Assembly: GCA_911728435.2 (NCBI GenBank)
Contig: OU452210.1
Span: 806,001-870,000, forward strand
Direction: 5' to 3'
DNA length: 64,000 nt
DNA from: Apoderus coryli
Taxonomy: Eukaryota; Arthropoda; Insecta; Coleoptera; Attelabidae
Part shown: positions 45,950 to 56,784 of the stretch, piece after piece
Numbering within the stretch: the first letter of the stretch is position 1
How the letters are laid out: each line of letters opens with the position of its first letter
Position numbers and translations under genes: made by a program
Notes under the pieces: generated by a model
The model's input: only the letters and a program-made list of their open reading frames with translations
Told to the model about the DNA's origin: nothing
Databases searched by the model: none

Positions 45950-46195
45950 TTTAATTCACAATATTTAGACTTTTTTAAAATTGTCCAGACAACCGAAAAT
46001 GGTTTAACAAAACTAACAGTTATTCCATCAAGCTGGGAAAATAAAGGTGTATTATACTGGCCTACCTCGACAAAATGTGATATCAGAGATTCTTCCAGTA
46101 AGCCAGATAGCAAGTGGAAAGGGACTTATAATAATGGCAATTTAGAAGATTATTTTTCTCAAAGTGGCAATGAAACATCTGGTACCAGTCCTTAA
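45950..46195 (+). pseudogene. transposon accessory ORF fragment, N-terminal (DUF4806-protein-like)
   Basis: After a possible acceptor at ATTTAG the frame reads FFKIVQTTENGLTKLTVIPS, then SWENKGVLYWP. This resembles the opening segment (..VVEF...V.VVP..W....CYWP) of insect transposon-associated proteins that carry a C-terminal DUF4806. The conserved C-terminal domain is absent, and the frame ends with a Ser/Gly-rich tail at TAA 46195. It runs opposite to the transposase remnant in the same element. The assignment rests on a short motif. Confidence 0.4.
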
Positions 46196-46949
46196 GCCTT
46201 TAATTGTACCCTGAATTTTAAGTTAAAATCTAGGTTAGTTTTGTTTTTAATGAACATTAAACTTTTATTATTGTAATTTTTTAATTTTAAGGTAATTTTT
46301 TATTTTTGTAATATCAATAAATTTTTATTTTGAATACATAAATATTTATATTTTATTAATGTGTTTAATCGGTTTGCCCTTCAAGTACAAGCAAACTGGA
46401 ATTATGGATATTAGAAGATATGCATTCATTATGATTTTTCTTTTATTTGGAAGTACAACCCTGTCTTGTTCTTCATTTATATATAAGTAATAGAGACGAC
46501 CATTTGTATCAGTCGTAATAATGACTTATAAGTCATATAGTCAGTATATCTTACAAGACTTGTTAGTCATAGCAAACGAATTAAATAACTAACAAGTATT
46601 GGTTAGAGGTTATGTTCAAAATGTAATATTTATTATTATTTTTAAAATTTTGGAACACTACACCGCATAATATAACAAAATATTTCATAAGTCCTTACAT
46701 ATTTATTCCCATTTTATAAAGTATGAATCAGAGGAAAAATTACAATTAAATTTCTATAATAAGCGTGCCCTAGTTCACATTTGATGTCAGTCAGTCTATA
46801 CAATTTAGGTGTATTTGAGCTGCAATCTGAACAATAAATATTTAGTTTGAAGAAGTAATAGGATCTTTGAAAAAGTCATATATGTTTTTTAAACTTCTTT
46901 CTGTCGTAAAATGTATATGTTAATTTGTTGTTAAACAAATCATGTGATT

Positions 46950-47568
46950 CTAAATTGACGTCATCATATTTCTTGCTAATTTTTTGATAGTTTTTTCTTT
47001 GATTTTTATTATTAATATTCTTTTGGATACCATGACTGATGCTAATACATTATGGTTTCCTCTCCGAAGAAGCAAAGATTTAATGTGTCCAAGTATATTT
47101 TTGAACGGATAGGAACTAAACTTTGATAAAGGACCAAACCTTTTTACATCATCAACTACATGAACCAGATTGTGAATATTACTTGTCATATATTGTTCAC
47201 CATAAACATGTGAAAACAACTCTAAATAATGATTTAACATTGCTTCAACGCAATCTATGTAGGTACACCATATATTTCTCGAATCGAAATGTTTTCTCTT
47301 CAAAATTCAACTGAAAACACCAGGGATCTTCTTCATTAATGTCACTTTCTCTTATAACACTAAAATTCTCTCCATTTTGTGATCGATCATCTGGTAAAGA
47401 ATTTGTATTAACATGATCGCCAGGTTCATTTGACGCAGCAATAACAATTTCTTTAGAAATAACTTCAGGAACTACACTGCTATGCCGTATTCTTTCAACG
47501 TTTCTCTTAACTGCACGTCTATATGTACCTGAGCGTTTGTGTTTAGCCCAATCTTTTGTAAAACTCAT
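46950..47568 (-). pseudogene. CACTA-like transposase, ends fused by internal deletion
   Basis: ATG at 47568 begins MSFTKDWAKHKRSGTYRRAV, an N-terminus typical of large uncharacterised insect transposase ORFs. After ~80 residues the frame breaks near 47300, and the other frame continues with YIDCVEAMLNHYLELFSHVY, NIHNLVHVVDDVKRFGPLSK and FSSYPFKNILGHIKSLL. That is the conserved C-terminal block (DUF4218-like) of CACTA-type transposases. The RNase H-like catalytic domain, normally hundreds of residues, is missing. Confidence 0.6.
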
Positions 47569-47889
47569 ATTTTAATTTTTAACTTATGCGGACATACCTG
47601 TCTAGATTTAATGCTTTTACATTTGTGTAACAAATTTAATCACAAATAAATCACGAAATTTAACTAATGAACCTATGAAAGTTGTATAAATTCTACCTTA
47701 TGGCAACTAACACCTGCTAGAGTCATATTGAAGTTTTATCAAATAAACCTATATGCCCACTATTCTTTCTTGACGCCATATCACAGAATAACCAACAATC
47801 AGAATACAGACACAGAGCCGCTGCCATTGAAAATGCCGTATGAACAGACGCCATTTTGCGGGCATAGAGCTCAGGAGCATACTCGCCTA

Positions 47890-48200
47890 CAGCTGACAGG
47901 GCCGGCCTTAGGGTGTTTAATAAAATAAATATTAGTACACATTTGTATTACTTTTTTATTGATTTTTCCATATAGTTAATTTATTTCGGTTGACTGATGT
48001 TTTGAAATTTTTATTTATATATTTTATTGTGAAAAATAGTTTCATTCTTAGATACAATTTAATAACATATTCAATCGGAAAACTTTGGCATGGATGGTGA
48101 AAAGGAACATTTTTACATATATCATATAAAACACGCATGCCACTGCCTAGTGCACTTTCTTCAAAATTTTTATGAAATAAATAAGCTGAACTTGAAACAA
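47890..48200 (-). pseudogene. unrecognised transposon-like protein fragment
   Basis: The minus strand reads FHKNFEESALGSGMRVLYDI, then FPIEYVIKLYLRMKLFFTIK. It is protein-like and continuous for ~70 codons, like the C-terminal tail of a THAP- or hAT-type ORF. Next to it, CAGGGCCGGCCTTAGGG at 47896 looks like a hAT terminal repeat. I could not place the family with confidence. Confidence 0.35.
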
Positions 48201-48302
48201 ATCAAATAAGTTATGCGCTATTAGCAAATTTCCGAAAAAAAACTCTTGTTTGAATTATACTGAGAATTCTTGCAGCACATATAGTGCCAGCTTTCTTACA
48301 AG

Positions 48303-49041
48303 TAGTGATGCACGGTCCGAATATTACCATCCGAATTTCCAGTTATATTACGTAATATTACCTCTACCATCCGGTAACGTTACATTGTTACTGTAATATT
48401 TCCGAAAAATTTCGTTAATTTTCGGGGTAATATTCCCAATAATATTCGCTTCAATATTACGTTAAAGTTGGTACCTAACGGTCTTACTGCTTGTTTCAAC
48501 ATGCTGCAACACGTCTAGTGACAGCTGTTGCTTAGCTCTTACGCCATCGCTATAACATGTGAAGCTCGTTTACATACGAACTAATCGGAAATTCTTACAC
48601 AATAACCGTGCCGAAATGAAAAATGTTGCATTAATGACCCCATCAACAGTTACAAATACTTTTAATGAAACTGAATCTGGTTTATCCGAGGATTTGTCTG
48701 CGGATGAGGGTTTAGCAAATAATGACTAAATATTTATTTTTACCGACTGAAAACTATTTTTATCATATGTACCTATTCTTTGGCCTATCTAAGAATTGTG
48801 TGAACTATATAGTTTCAGATTTCAGTTTATTTTGTGTTTTATTGACCTTTTAGAGCCATATAGGTAATTGAGGCAATTATTGTTTAATTTGTTAAAGCTT
48901 CTTTGCATATTGTAAAACCAGCTTTTTCTATTCTATTTCTGCTCAGCAATATTACCTAATATTACCTTAAATTACGTAATATTACGTAATATTTCCAATG
49001 TTCTTACCAAAAAATAAATTACCGGTAATTTTGCATCACTA
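48303..49041. mobile_element. 739-bp hAT MITE
   Basis: TAGTGATGCA at the left is mirrored by TGCATCACTA at the right. The 8-bp CTTACAAG is duplicated at 48295-48302 and 49042-49049, diagnostic for hAT. About ten AATATTAC/GTAATATT words crowd the two end regions. A 37-aa ORF (48616-48729) beginning MKNVALMTPSTVTNTFNETE may be a scrap of the parental gene. Confidence 0.9.
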
Positions 49042-49904
49042 CTTACAAGATTCCAATCTTCTTAAGTTTTATTTTTATAACTAAAATAGACTAAACACTA
49101 TAGACAAAGCTGAAAGTCAGTCTATAACAATTAAAACAATCCAACAATATTACGAAACTATAAACATTCACTAATATTACAACAACACAATATAACATGT
49201 AAAAATATTCTGCGCCACCACTGGGCGAGACGAAGCGAGAAATAGTAATGACCAAACCACGCCTATGAACTGACAGATTCTATCCCCAGGTTAAGGTTAT
49301 GTATTGTTTTGGAGGGAAACTCCGAGTCGATATTCTGTTAAATATTCTGTGGCCATATTATCATCTGTATGTCGTATTATGCTCGTCTTTTAAAACTCTG
49401 CAATATGTATATTTAATTTCTCCAACTTGAGGCTGCTTCTTATTAATGTCTTATAAAGTATTTAAATGATATGTATATGACTAACTACACGCAAAAAGTT
49501 ATAATGCGACCGTAGTACAACTATATTTTTGAAGTCGTATCAACCGTTGTAAAGAAGAAAATGCAAACCACTATACAACCTCCTAATAGATTTGAGACGA
49601 CTTTGTATTCTAGGCATAAGTACAATCATGGTATGCCTGTTATAACACTTCTACATGACAAGAACTTTCAGTGTCTTTCTAAATAACTCCATAACAACCA
49701 TTATATGATATATAGTTGTCTTATATCAATAAACGACAATTATAAAACAATAACACTACCAATATCACGCAAACGTATAAATTTATAACTTTAAATGTTA
49801 CTTGAGAAACAAACTGAAAGTATAATCCTTTAATTTTTGCAACTTAGTATAAAAAGCTATAAGAAAAATGGCTACATTTTTGACATACTTAGGTACATCT
49901 TACA

Positions 49905-51060
49905 CCCTGTAGACAAGTAAATTTGGAAATTTCACTGCGCATATTTGGCAAACAGTTACAGTATGTTCTATGCAAATATATCTTGTTTCCCGATCTCTGC
50001 AGAATGCACGTCTGCTACGTTTATTTTCCACTATTTCAGCAGGCTCTGCAACTTCACTGCCACTAATTCTAGCTGCAAGCTGTCGAATTTCTCGTGGCAA
50101 ATATTGACAATGTATTCTTGCTTTCATATAGTCCTTTATAAGATACTTACAATGTTGTTCATTGAACTTTATTATTCGCACCATTTGCATTGGTTTTATA
50201 CATAACGAAAGCATTTATTCCAGTGACATTCATAAGTCCATAATAGATTGACCATAGGCCATATTCGTGTGTTTCTAGCTACATTATATCTTGCTGAAAG
50301 TTGATCAACGGTATCTACTCGACATTTAGTGGATTTATAAATTATTATTACCTACTATTTGGTATCCTCGCCAGAATCTGGATCAATTGAGTAGTCGTGG
50401 TGAAGAGTTGACGAAAGAATAACTTAAAATAAAAAATAAACAAGTTATTCAATTTATTAAATTTATTAAAAAATCATCAGTAACCACGGTCGGACAACTA
50501 AGAAAAAATAAAAGACAAACACCAACTGAATTTTTTACAAGACGTCCAGAGAAGTCAAGTATGTTTGTGTATAAACGAAACGATGATTTTTTAATAAATT
50601 TTCAGCAGCCTCAACGGAAGTGAACCAATTATCCATTGTGACATTTCTTCTAGATTTAGATAACGGCAAGCACAATCTATTCACAACATCGAAAGAAGTA
50701 TTAATAACACAAAATTGTCCTGGAGGTTGCTTGCCACAATAAACCTCCATATTATAAGTCTAGAATGTGCGCCAGTCCACTAGTGAAAACACATTTTTCC
50801 ATATCTTGCTGGCTTGTTTGGGATGTACATCCTAAACTTATACAACGTCCTCTAAATGCCAACAGCATTTCATCAATGGTTGTGTACATGCCCACTGTTT
50901 AGTGTTTCTGGCAATTCCTTACCATATCCTCAAATATTTTTCTTATTGGAGCGCTAGATTATCTTGTCTTTTGCGTTCTTCCCTCGTTTAAAAACGCAAA
51001 CATCGCATCAAAAAACGGAATCTTCTAAGCGCCAAAGTGGCGGGAAACATCTCGAGTCCA
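49905..51060 (-). pseudogene. piggyBac-type transposase, fragmented
   Basis: Reading down the minus strand gives FPATLALRRFRFLMRCLRF (about 51040), APIRKIFEDMVRN, then TIDEMLLAFRGRC (about 50860, first catalytic Asp). DVVNRLCLPLSKSRRNVTMD with NWFTSVEAAENLL (about 50640, second Asp) and VDTVDQLSARYNVARNTRI (about 50300, third Asp region) follow. The Cys-rich C-terminus (AFCRDRETRYICIEHTVTVC) ends near 49910. This is the full DDE_Tnp_1_7 order of PGBD-like proteins. Frameshifts and stops separate almost every block, and the N-terminus is missing. No TTAA-bounded ends were found. Confidence 0.8.
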
Positions 51061-51197
51061 TTACCATCTTTAGACCAAAATTCGAAGATTCTTCTTGCTC
51101 CATGGTATACACCTGCCAAATACAGTAGTGCCCTTAGTTCTACAACGTTCGTTGGTGTTATGACTTATCTGTGTAGCGGTCAGATATGTTTTGCATA

Positions 51198-53047
51198 CAG
51201 GGTGAGTCACGAGGAACTGTACATACTTCTACCATAAGTAGAGGCACGTTAGGGGATTATCAAATGACCATTAAAAAATGTCTCCTGGTTTTGCTTATTA
51301 ATATACAGGGTGAATTATGGATCTTCACCAAAACAATGTTTCGTCATATCTTTTCAATGATTAAGTCGATTTATCTCATTTTCTTATAAAAGTGTGTATT
51401 GGTGTCTGGCAACTAACTGACATAATCATAATTGAAAAAATCCAGGTCCGTCTTCGATAAAATTTGTGGGTCAGCCTCATATTCAACACTTCACCCTGTA
51501 TACAATTTTTCAAAATCTGATATAATTTTTTCAGAGACCATAAATAGACAGTTAGACCTGGGTATTTGATTTTTTTTTTACACTCACCTCACATTTCCAA
51601 TTAAAGATTCAGTTTAGAGTCAAATTGAAAATTGGCAATAATGAAATATCTTACTGTATAATAATGTTTAGTTATTAAAAAAAATCTTCAAAATAGACAG
51701 AAACGACGCACACTGTGCTTCAGTATGGTAAATACCATAATTTCAATTCATTTACAGGGTCGGATTTAAAAATCTGGCATATCTGGTTCATCCCAATAAT
51801 TCACCCTGTATATAACTTTTTTAACCCGTAATAGACATAAAACAGATAAAAAATGTTTGTAATAACCTAGTTTTCTTATTTGTTTAAGGAAAACTCATGT
51901 GTCTAATTATTTTAATCGGAATGAAATGAACAAGCCAAGGAAATGTTTATTCATAAATTCAGTAATAAAATAAAAAACAATAACCAAACAATAAAACAGT
52001 TTTAACAATGTGAAAAAAAGTAAAAAACAATTTAATAAACAGTACGATTATAAACCACAACAGCTCATTAACAGAATTATTCACTGTTGCAATATTATCA
52101 GAAATGGCCCACTGACAATCAGAAAGTCCATTACACATTTAAACATTCGTCAAGAAAAGTGTATTGAGGCAGATGGATTTCATTTTGAACATCTTTTATA
52201 ATCGTAATGTTTATTAAATTGTTTTTACTTAGTTCCACATTGTTAAAATTGATTTATTGTTTGGTTATTGTTTTTTATTTTATTTCTTAATTTATGAATA
52301 AACATTTCCCTGGCTTGTTCATTTCATTCCGATTAAAATAATTAGACACATGCGTTTTCCTCAAACAAATAATAAAACTAGGTTATTACAAACATTTTTA
52401 TCTGTTTTCTGTCTATTACGGGTAGGAAAAAGTTAAATACAGGGTGAATTATTGGAATAAACCAGATATGCCAGATTTTTAAATCCGACCCTGTAAATGA
52501 ATTCAAATTATGGTATTTACCATACTGGAGCACAGTGTGTGTCGTTTCTGTCTATTTTGAAGATTTGTTTTTAATAACTAAACATTGTTATACAGTAAGA
52601 TATTTCATTATTGCCAATTTTCAATTTGACTCTAAACTGAATCTTTAATTGGAAATGTGAGGTGAGTGTAACAAAAAATTCAAATACCCAGGTCTAACTG
52701 TCTATTTATGGCCACTGAAAAAATTATATCAGATTTTTGAAATATCATATACAGGGTGAAGTGTTGAATATGAAGCAGTCCCACAAATTTTCTCGAAGAC
52801 GGACCTGGATTTTCTCAATTCTGAATATGTCAGTTAGTTGCCAGGCACCAATACACACTTTTATAAAAATATGAGGTAAATCGACTCAATCATTGAAAAG
52901 ATATGACGAAACATTGTTTTGGTGAAGGTCCATAATTCACCCCGTATATTAATAATGAAAACAAGGAGACAGTTTTTAATGGTCATGATCACCTAATGTG
53001 CCTCTACTTATGGTAGAAGTATGTACAGTTCCTCGTGACTCACCCTG
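51198..53047. mobile_element. long-TIR mariner-type foldback element B
   Basis: CAGGGTGAGTCACGAGGAAC at the left and its inverted copy at the right are bordered by TA (51196-51197 and 53048-53049). The arms extend ~840 bp each (51198-52041 and 52208-53047) with high identity by eye, leaving a loop of only ~166 bp. Internal TACAGGGTGAATTATGGATC and similar CAGGGTGAA words repeat within the arms. An (AT)n run abuts the right end. The loop encodes the last residues of a transposase. Confidence 0.88.
52043..52201 (+). pseudogene. C-terminal fragment of a mariner-type transposase
   Basis: The loop of foldback B encodes PQQLINRIIHCCNIIRNGPL, then TIRKSITHLNIRQEKCIEAD and GFHFEHLL before TAA at 52199-52201. 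The closing ..IEADG.HFEHLL motif is typical of the final residues of insect Tc1/mariner-type transposases carrying an N-terminal HTH. Everything before it has been replaced by the inverted arm. It cannot encode an enzyme. Confidence 0.65.
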
Positions 53048-53129
53048 TATATATATATATATATATATATATAACTGGAAACGGGAGTATCAGGTGTTCG
53101 GTCTGTGATTAATTAATAAGTAACACTTT

Positions 53130-53200
53130 TTTCTTTATTGACTCAATATTTCGACGTTTATTTCCGTCATCATCAGGAGTAAACTACAAAAATTACAAAT
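53130..53200 (-). ncRNA. hammerhead-like motif in a retroelement end
   Basis: On the minus strand CTGATGA (53176-53170) is followed by a GACG/CGTC stem II (53168-53165 with 53156-53153), then GAAA (53152-53149) and a TATT..AATA stem III. The order matches the hammerhead core. The residue expected just before the cleavage site (U of NUH) is not seen, so self-cleavage is doubtful. Such motifs are common at ends of Penelope-like and some other insect retroelements. Confidence 0.4.
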
Positions 53201-53446
53201 TAGCTTTAATACAATTACACACATATAACGATGATGAAACTGCAAAACACATAAGAAACAAAATAAACGCTTACAGATTAGAGTATTTAAAAACGTAAAA
53301 CAATCCAAACACATTAACAATTTCAGTCAGTCAAGTTCTAAAATTCTTATAGTTAAAATATAAAATGGATAGTTTTGGGTATCGACTAGAATATACGTTT
53401 TTTTTTTTTTAGTATTTTACTTTTACACTAGTCTATGCAGAAAATT

Positions 53447-54172
53447 ACAAAAAGTGGTCCATTTACCTTGCGACAGCCTTATATCTTAAAAACGGCACAT
53501 TTTTCGGAAAAAAAAAGTTCAAATAAAAGTTGCCGGGGAAAAACAATGGTGGCACCTATTGGCGAGTTTGTCAACCGTTTCAAGGTTATCTCAAGGTCAA
53601 CTTGTTTTTTCTTAATGGAAACATATATTTTTCATTACCGAATCCGATTCTACATAAAAAAAAACAAATAACTTTTATTAGTAAATTTTTTTTTTGACAA
53701 GACCACCTGTCTTCATCAGGAATTTAGTCAAATACGTTCTCGTAAACTTCTTCGCAACACAGTAATAAAATGCATGGGATATAGCATTTTTATCTGCAAA
53801 TATCAACAAAACTTGAGCATTTAATATAATAAATTTCAAGGTTTTGTCGAGACCTTTTTCTTTCGTGTAATAGCCAAAAATGTTGTTTCAAAATGTTATT
53901 ATTTCCATCGGAATAAAAAAAGGTTGTTAACAAAAGTTATTTGTTTTTTTCTTTAGAATACGATTCTGTAATAAAAATCTATGTTTCTATTTAAAAAACC
54001 AAAGTTGATATTGAGATAACCTTGAAACGGTTGTCAAATTCGCAAATGGATACCATTAATGCATTTGTCCCACAATAGCAAACAACTTTTATTTGAACTT
54101 TTTTTCCCGAAAAATGTGCCGTTTTTAAGATATAAGGCTGTCTCAAGATAAATGGACCACCCGGTATATATG
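53447..54172. mobile_element. long-TIR mariner-type foldback element C (decayed)
   Basis: AGTGGTCCATTTACCTTGCG, then ACAGCCTTATATCTTAAAAA at the left is mirrored at the right by a segment ending ATGGACCACCCGGTATATAT. The arms are ~240 bp (53447-53690 and 53925-54172) and more diverged than in foldbacks A and B. The ~230-bp loop shows no recognised coding sequence. The GGTGGTCC-type end links it to element A. Confidence 0.7.
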
Positions 54173-55380
54173 TCCCAATAAAAAATACATAACTTTGATA
54201 TACCACAATGTTTTAGTAACTCTGTATAATAGGCACTTTTGACACCAGTGCCTAGTAGACAGAGTGTAGCCACAATTGATTTATATACCTATTTATTATT
54301 AAAATATCGAAAGAGTTTATTTTAGTACCTTCTATTAACACAACAACAAAATTGCCATCGGAAATCTCTGTGTAAAACATAATACAATAATAGTTTTCAT
54401 TAACCATTGTAACCGAACCGAATGTATGTATACGTGCAATGAATTTGCCTTTTATTTTAAAGATTTCGAACTACTTGATGTCCTACTAACGCACTTAGGT
54501 ACCCGTTTATCACCATTACATGCAAGAATATAGAACCTAAATCTCATGGTTATAAATGGTCACAAAACCAAATAGTTGTACCTACTTTGTGAGCAAGATA
54601 GAATTAATTTGCAGCAAGTAACTTTATTTCCAAAAATAAATGAATTATAATTTTTATTTGTAGGTCAATTCGCAAAATTAACCGTCAAAACTATCAAGGA
54701 AGAAAAGGTAAACCACAAATAGTCCAACATGATATGATCCCGTATTTATAAAAATATATTACAGAAAAAAATGTGCTTGCCTAATTTAACCGACTTGGTA
54801 ACTATGCCTAATATGTAATTAAATTCTGGTCTATAAGCATCCACAAAACCAATAAAACAATAAAAAGACAACTGCGAGCATCTTATTAATGCAAACCAAT
54901 TTGAAACCATATTTTTATTTCAATAATCTTTCTATACTGTAGGAAAATTTAAAGTATAAATAATTGTCATGACGCCTTAATTGTTTTCGTATATTATTTT
55001 GTATTCTTTTTAAGTAAAACAGTAAATTCAGAGAAAAAAATATATATATATACATATAATGAAGAAATAAAGAAAAATAAAATAAAAACTTAAAATTAAG
55101 ATATATATATAAAAATTAAAATTACTTTGCCAATATCTGGGCCGAAGTTTTAATCGGTTGATGAGGTGACGTATCTGTAAATAAACAGAAGGAAAGTCTG
55201 AGCAATTTTGTTCTGCTCATGTGTGTATGTAAAATCTTGTATTGTAAGGTGCATTATGTTTAATGAATTCCTTATAGTTATTGGGACATCTTACCCACGT
55301 TGTCTTTTACGACTTTAATTGAGAATCAAGATAAAATTAATCAAAAATTACTAGTAACACATCGTTCATTGATATACTGA
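54173..55380. other. no gene seen
   Basis: AT-rich spacer. No coding sequence or element end was supported. Confidence 0.45.
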
Positions 55381-55521
55381 GCGTCAATGATACCAGGGTC
55401 AGAGTCACGCAAGGTACCCTCCAAATAGGTACTAGGCATACTGAGTGTGCAATGATACTGGGGGCAGAGTCACGCAAGGTAACGCTCCAGACACTAACCA
55501 ATAAAATACAACGGTCGAGAG
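55381..55521. repeat. minisatellite with GGGGCAGAGTCACGCAAG, left part
   Basis: Two units, near 55395 and 55460, share CAGAGTCACGCAAGGTA and flanking ACTGAGTGTGCAATGATA. The array resumes right of the copia insertion at 58745. Confidence 0.75.
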
Positions 55522-55526
55522 CTTAT

Positions 55527-55720
55527 TGTTAAAATAATTAAATTATAATTATTTTATTTTTAATCTTGGCGTCTAACCACATTGTATATTATGGTGTTAT
55601 TATTATATTTATGAAGTTGTCAATTAATTTAATTTAAGTATTGTCCTTATAAATAGTTATTTCTTCTAATTTAATAAAATAGTTATTCATTATTTAAATA
55701 ATATATCTCATTATTTAACA
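55527..55720 (+). repeat. 5' LTR of copia element
   Basis: Starts TGTTAAAATAATTAAATT and ends ATTATTTAACA. It is preceded by CTTAT. Confidence 0.95.
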
Positions 55721-55721
55721 A

Positions 55722-55736
55722 TGGTTATGGGCCCAG
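55722..55736 (+). promoter_or_regulatory. copia primer-binding site (initiator-tRNA-Met internal type)
   Basis: TGGTTATGGGCCCAG follows the LTR. GGTTATGGGCCCAG is the site known from Drosophila copia, which primes from a half-molecule of initiator tRNA-Met cut in the anticodon region. The identity is recalled, not searched. Confidence 0.75.
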
Positions 55737-55821
55737 CAGACATCTAAAAAGTCCAAGAATACACTGCATAAACTAGAGTATCTGGCAAGTAATAAATTGT
55801 GTTCAATTTAGAAGATAGAAA

Positions 55822-56670
55822 ATGTCGTCACAGAGTGTTTATAGAGTTGAACGCTTAGAAGAGTCTAAAAATTATGCTACATGTAAGTACGCAATGAAAA
55901 TGTTACTTATGAAAGACAATCTCTGGCAAGCTATGGAGAAAGATGTAATACAGAAAGAAATTGATCAGCAACCTCTAGCAGCGATAGTTCTAAATATTAG
56001 TCCAAATTTATATGTCCGCACAAAATCTGCAAACACAGCAAAAGAAGCATGGAATCGTTTAGAAAAAGCTTTTGAATGTACTGGTCTCCGAAGACAAATT
56101 ATTTTGGATCGTCAATTGTATTCCACTATTACTGATTTCAAAAAAATGGAAGATTACATAAACAAAATGTTGGAAATTCAAAACGAATTAAAGGGTGTTG
56201 GACGAGATGTAAGTGATGAATATATGGCATTCAAACTTTTGGCAAATTTATCAGAAGATTATGACTCGTTAGTAATTGCTATGGAAAATAATGGTAAGAA
56301 ATTAGAACTAGATATGGTTATTGAAAATCTTTTACAAGAAGAATCGAGACGTTTAGAACAAAATTATAAAAATAATACAAATACAGCTTTTGTTTCAAAA
56401 CAATTAAATAAGAAGTCTGATAGTCATAACTATGCATTAAAAAAATGTTTTATATGTGGTAAAGCAGGACATTTCGCTAATGTTTGTAGAAATAGAAGTT
56501 CGCAAATTAAAAATCAAAGTTTTTCGAAATTTAAACCTAGAGAAAATTCATACAAATTAAAACAAGCATTTGGAGCGTTTGAAGGTCATAAACAATCTTC
56601 AATAGATCATAGATGGTATCTTGATTCAGGGGCTACTCGGCACATGAGTTCCCATGAAAAATATTTATGA
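55822..56670 (+). CDS. copia gag and start of protease, truncated
   Basis: ATG at 55822 opens a ~282-aa frame. Capsid-type motifs (KMLLMKDNLWQAMEK, TAKEAWNRLEKAFE, YDSLVIAMENNG) are followed by a CCHC knuckle, CFICGKAGHFANVC, near residue 212. The frame continues without a stop into the protease start WYLDSGATRHMS near residue 268, as in copia where gag and pol are one frame. It ends at a TGA inside the LTR-derived patch, losing the rest of the protease. Capsid formation might still be possible. Confidence 0.88.
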   Translation: MSSQSVYRVERLEESKNYATCKYAMKMLLMKDNLWQAMEKDVIQKEIDQQPLAAIVLNISPNLYVRTKSANTAKEAWNRLEKAFECTGLRRQIILDRQLYSTITDFKKMEDYINKMLEIQNELKGVGRDVSDEYMAFKLLANLSEDYDSLVIAMENNGKKLELDMVIENLLQEESRRLEQNYKNNTNTAFVSKQLNKKSDSHNYALKKCFICGKAGHFANVCRNRSSQIKNQSFSKFKPRENSYKLKQAFGAFEGHKQSSIDHRWYLDSGATRHMSSHEKYL

Positions 56671-56784
56671 AGTTGTCAATTAATTTAATTTAAGTATTGT
56701 CCTTATAAATAGTTATTTCTTCTAATTTAATAAAATAGTTATTCATTATTTAAATAATATATCTCATTATTTAACAATGGTTAT
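56661..56784 (+). repeat. internal LTR-PBS patch in copia element
   Basis: This 124-bp segment corresponds base for base to 55605-55728, the 3' two-thirds of the 5' LTR plus ATGGTTAT of the PBS. It replaces integrase. It carries the 5'-LTR alleles at the positions where the two LTRs differ. Confidence 0.92.

Larger units (their letters stand above)
44761..49804 (-). mobile_element. CACTA/EnSpm-like composite element
   Basis: CAAGTAACATTTTAAGTTGT at the left is mirrored at the right (19 of 21 bases). GTTGTAT and GTCGT/ACGAC words repeat subterminally on both sides. Inside are a truncated minus-strand transposase of the CACTA-like type seen in insects, a plus-strand accessory-type ORF and a nested hAT MITE. 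No convincing target duplication was found, so the outer borders are inferred. Confidence 0.5.

Noticed and set aside
53048..53073. (AT)n tract as a regulatory feature
   Set aside because: Simple microsatellite at the TA target of foldback B.
55722..55736. Possible tRNA gene at GGTTATGGGCCCAG
   Set aside because: No cloverleaf follows; its place next to the LTR identifies it as a primer-binding site.
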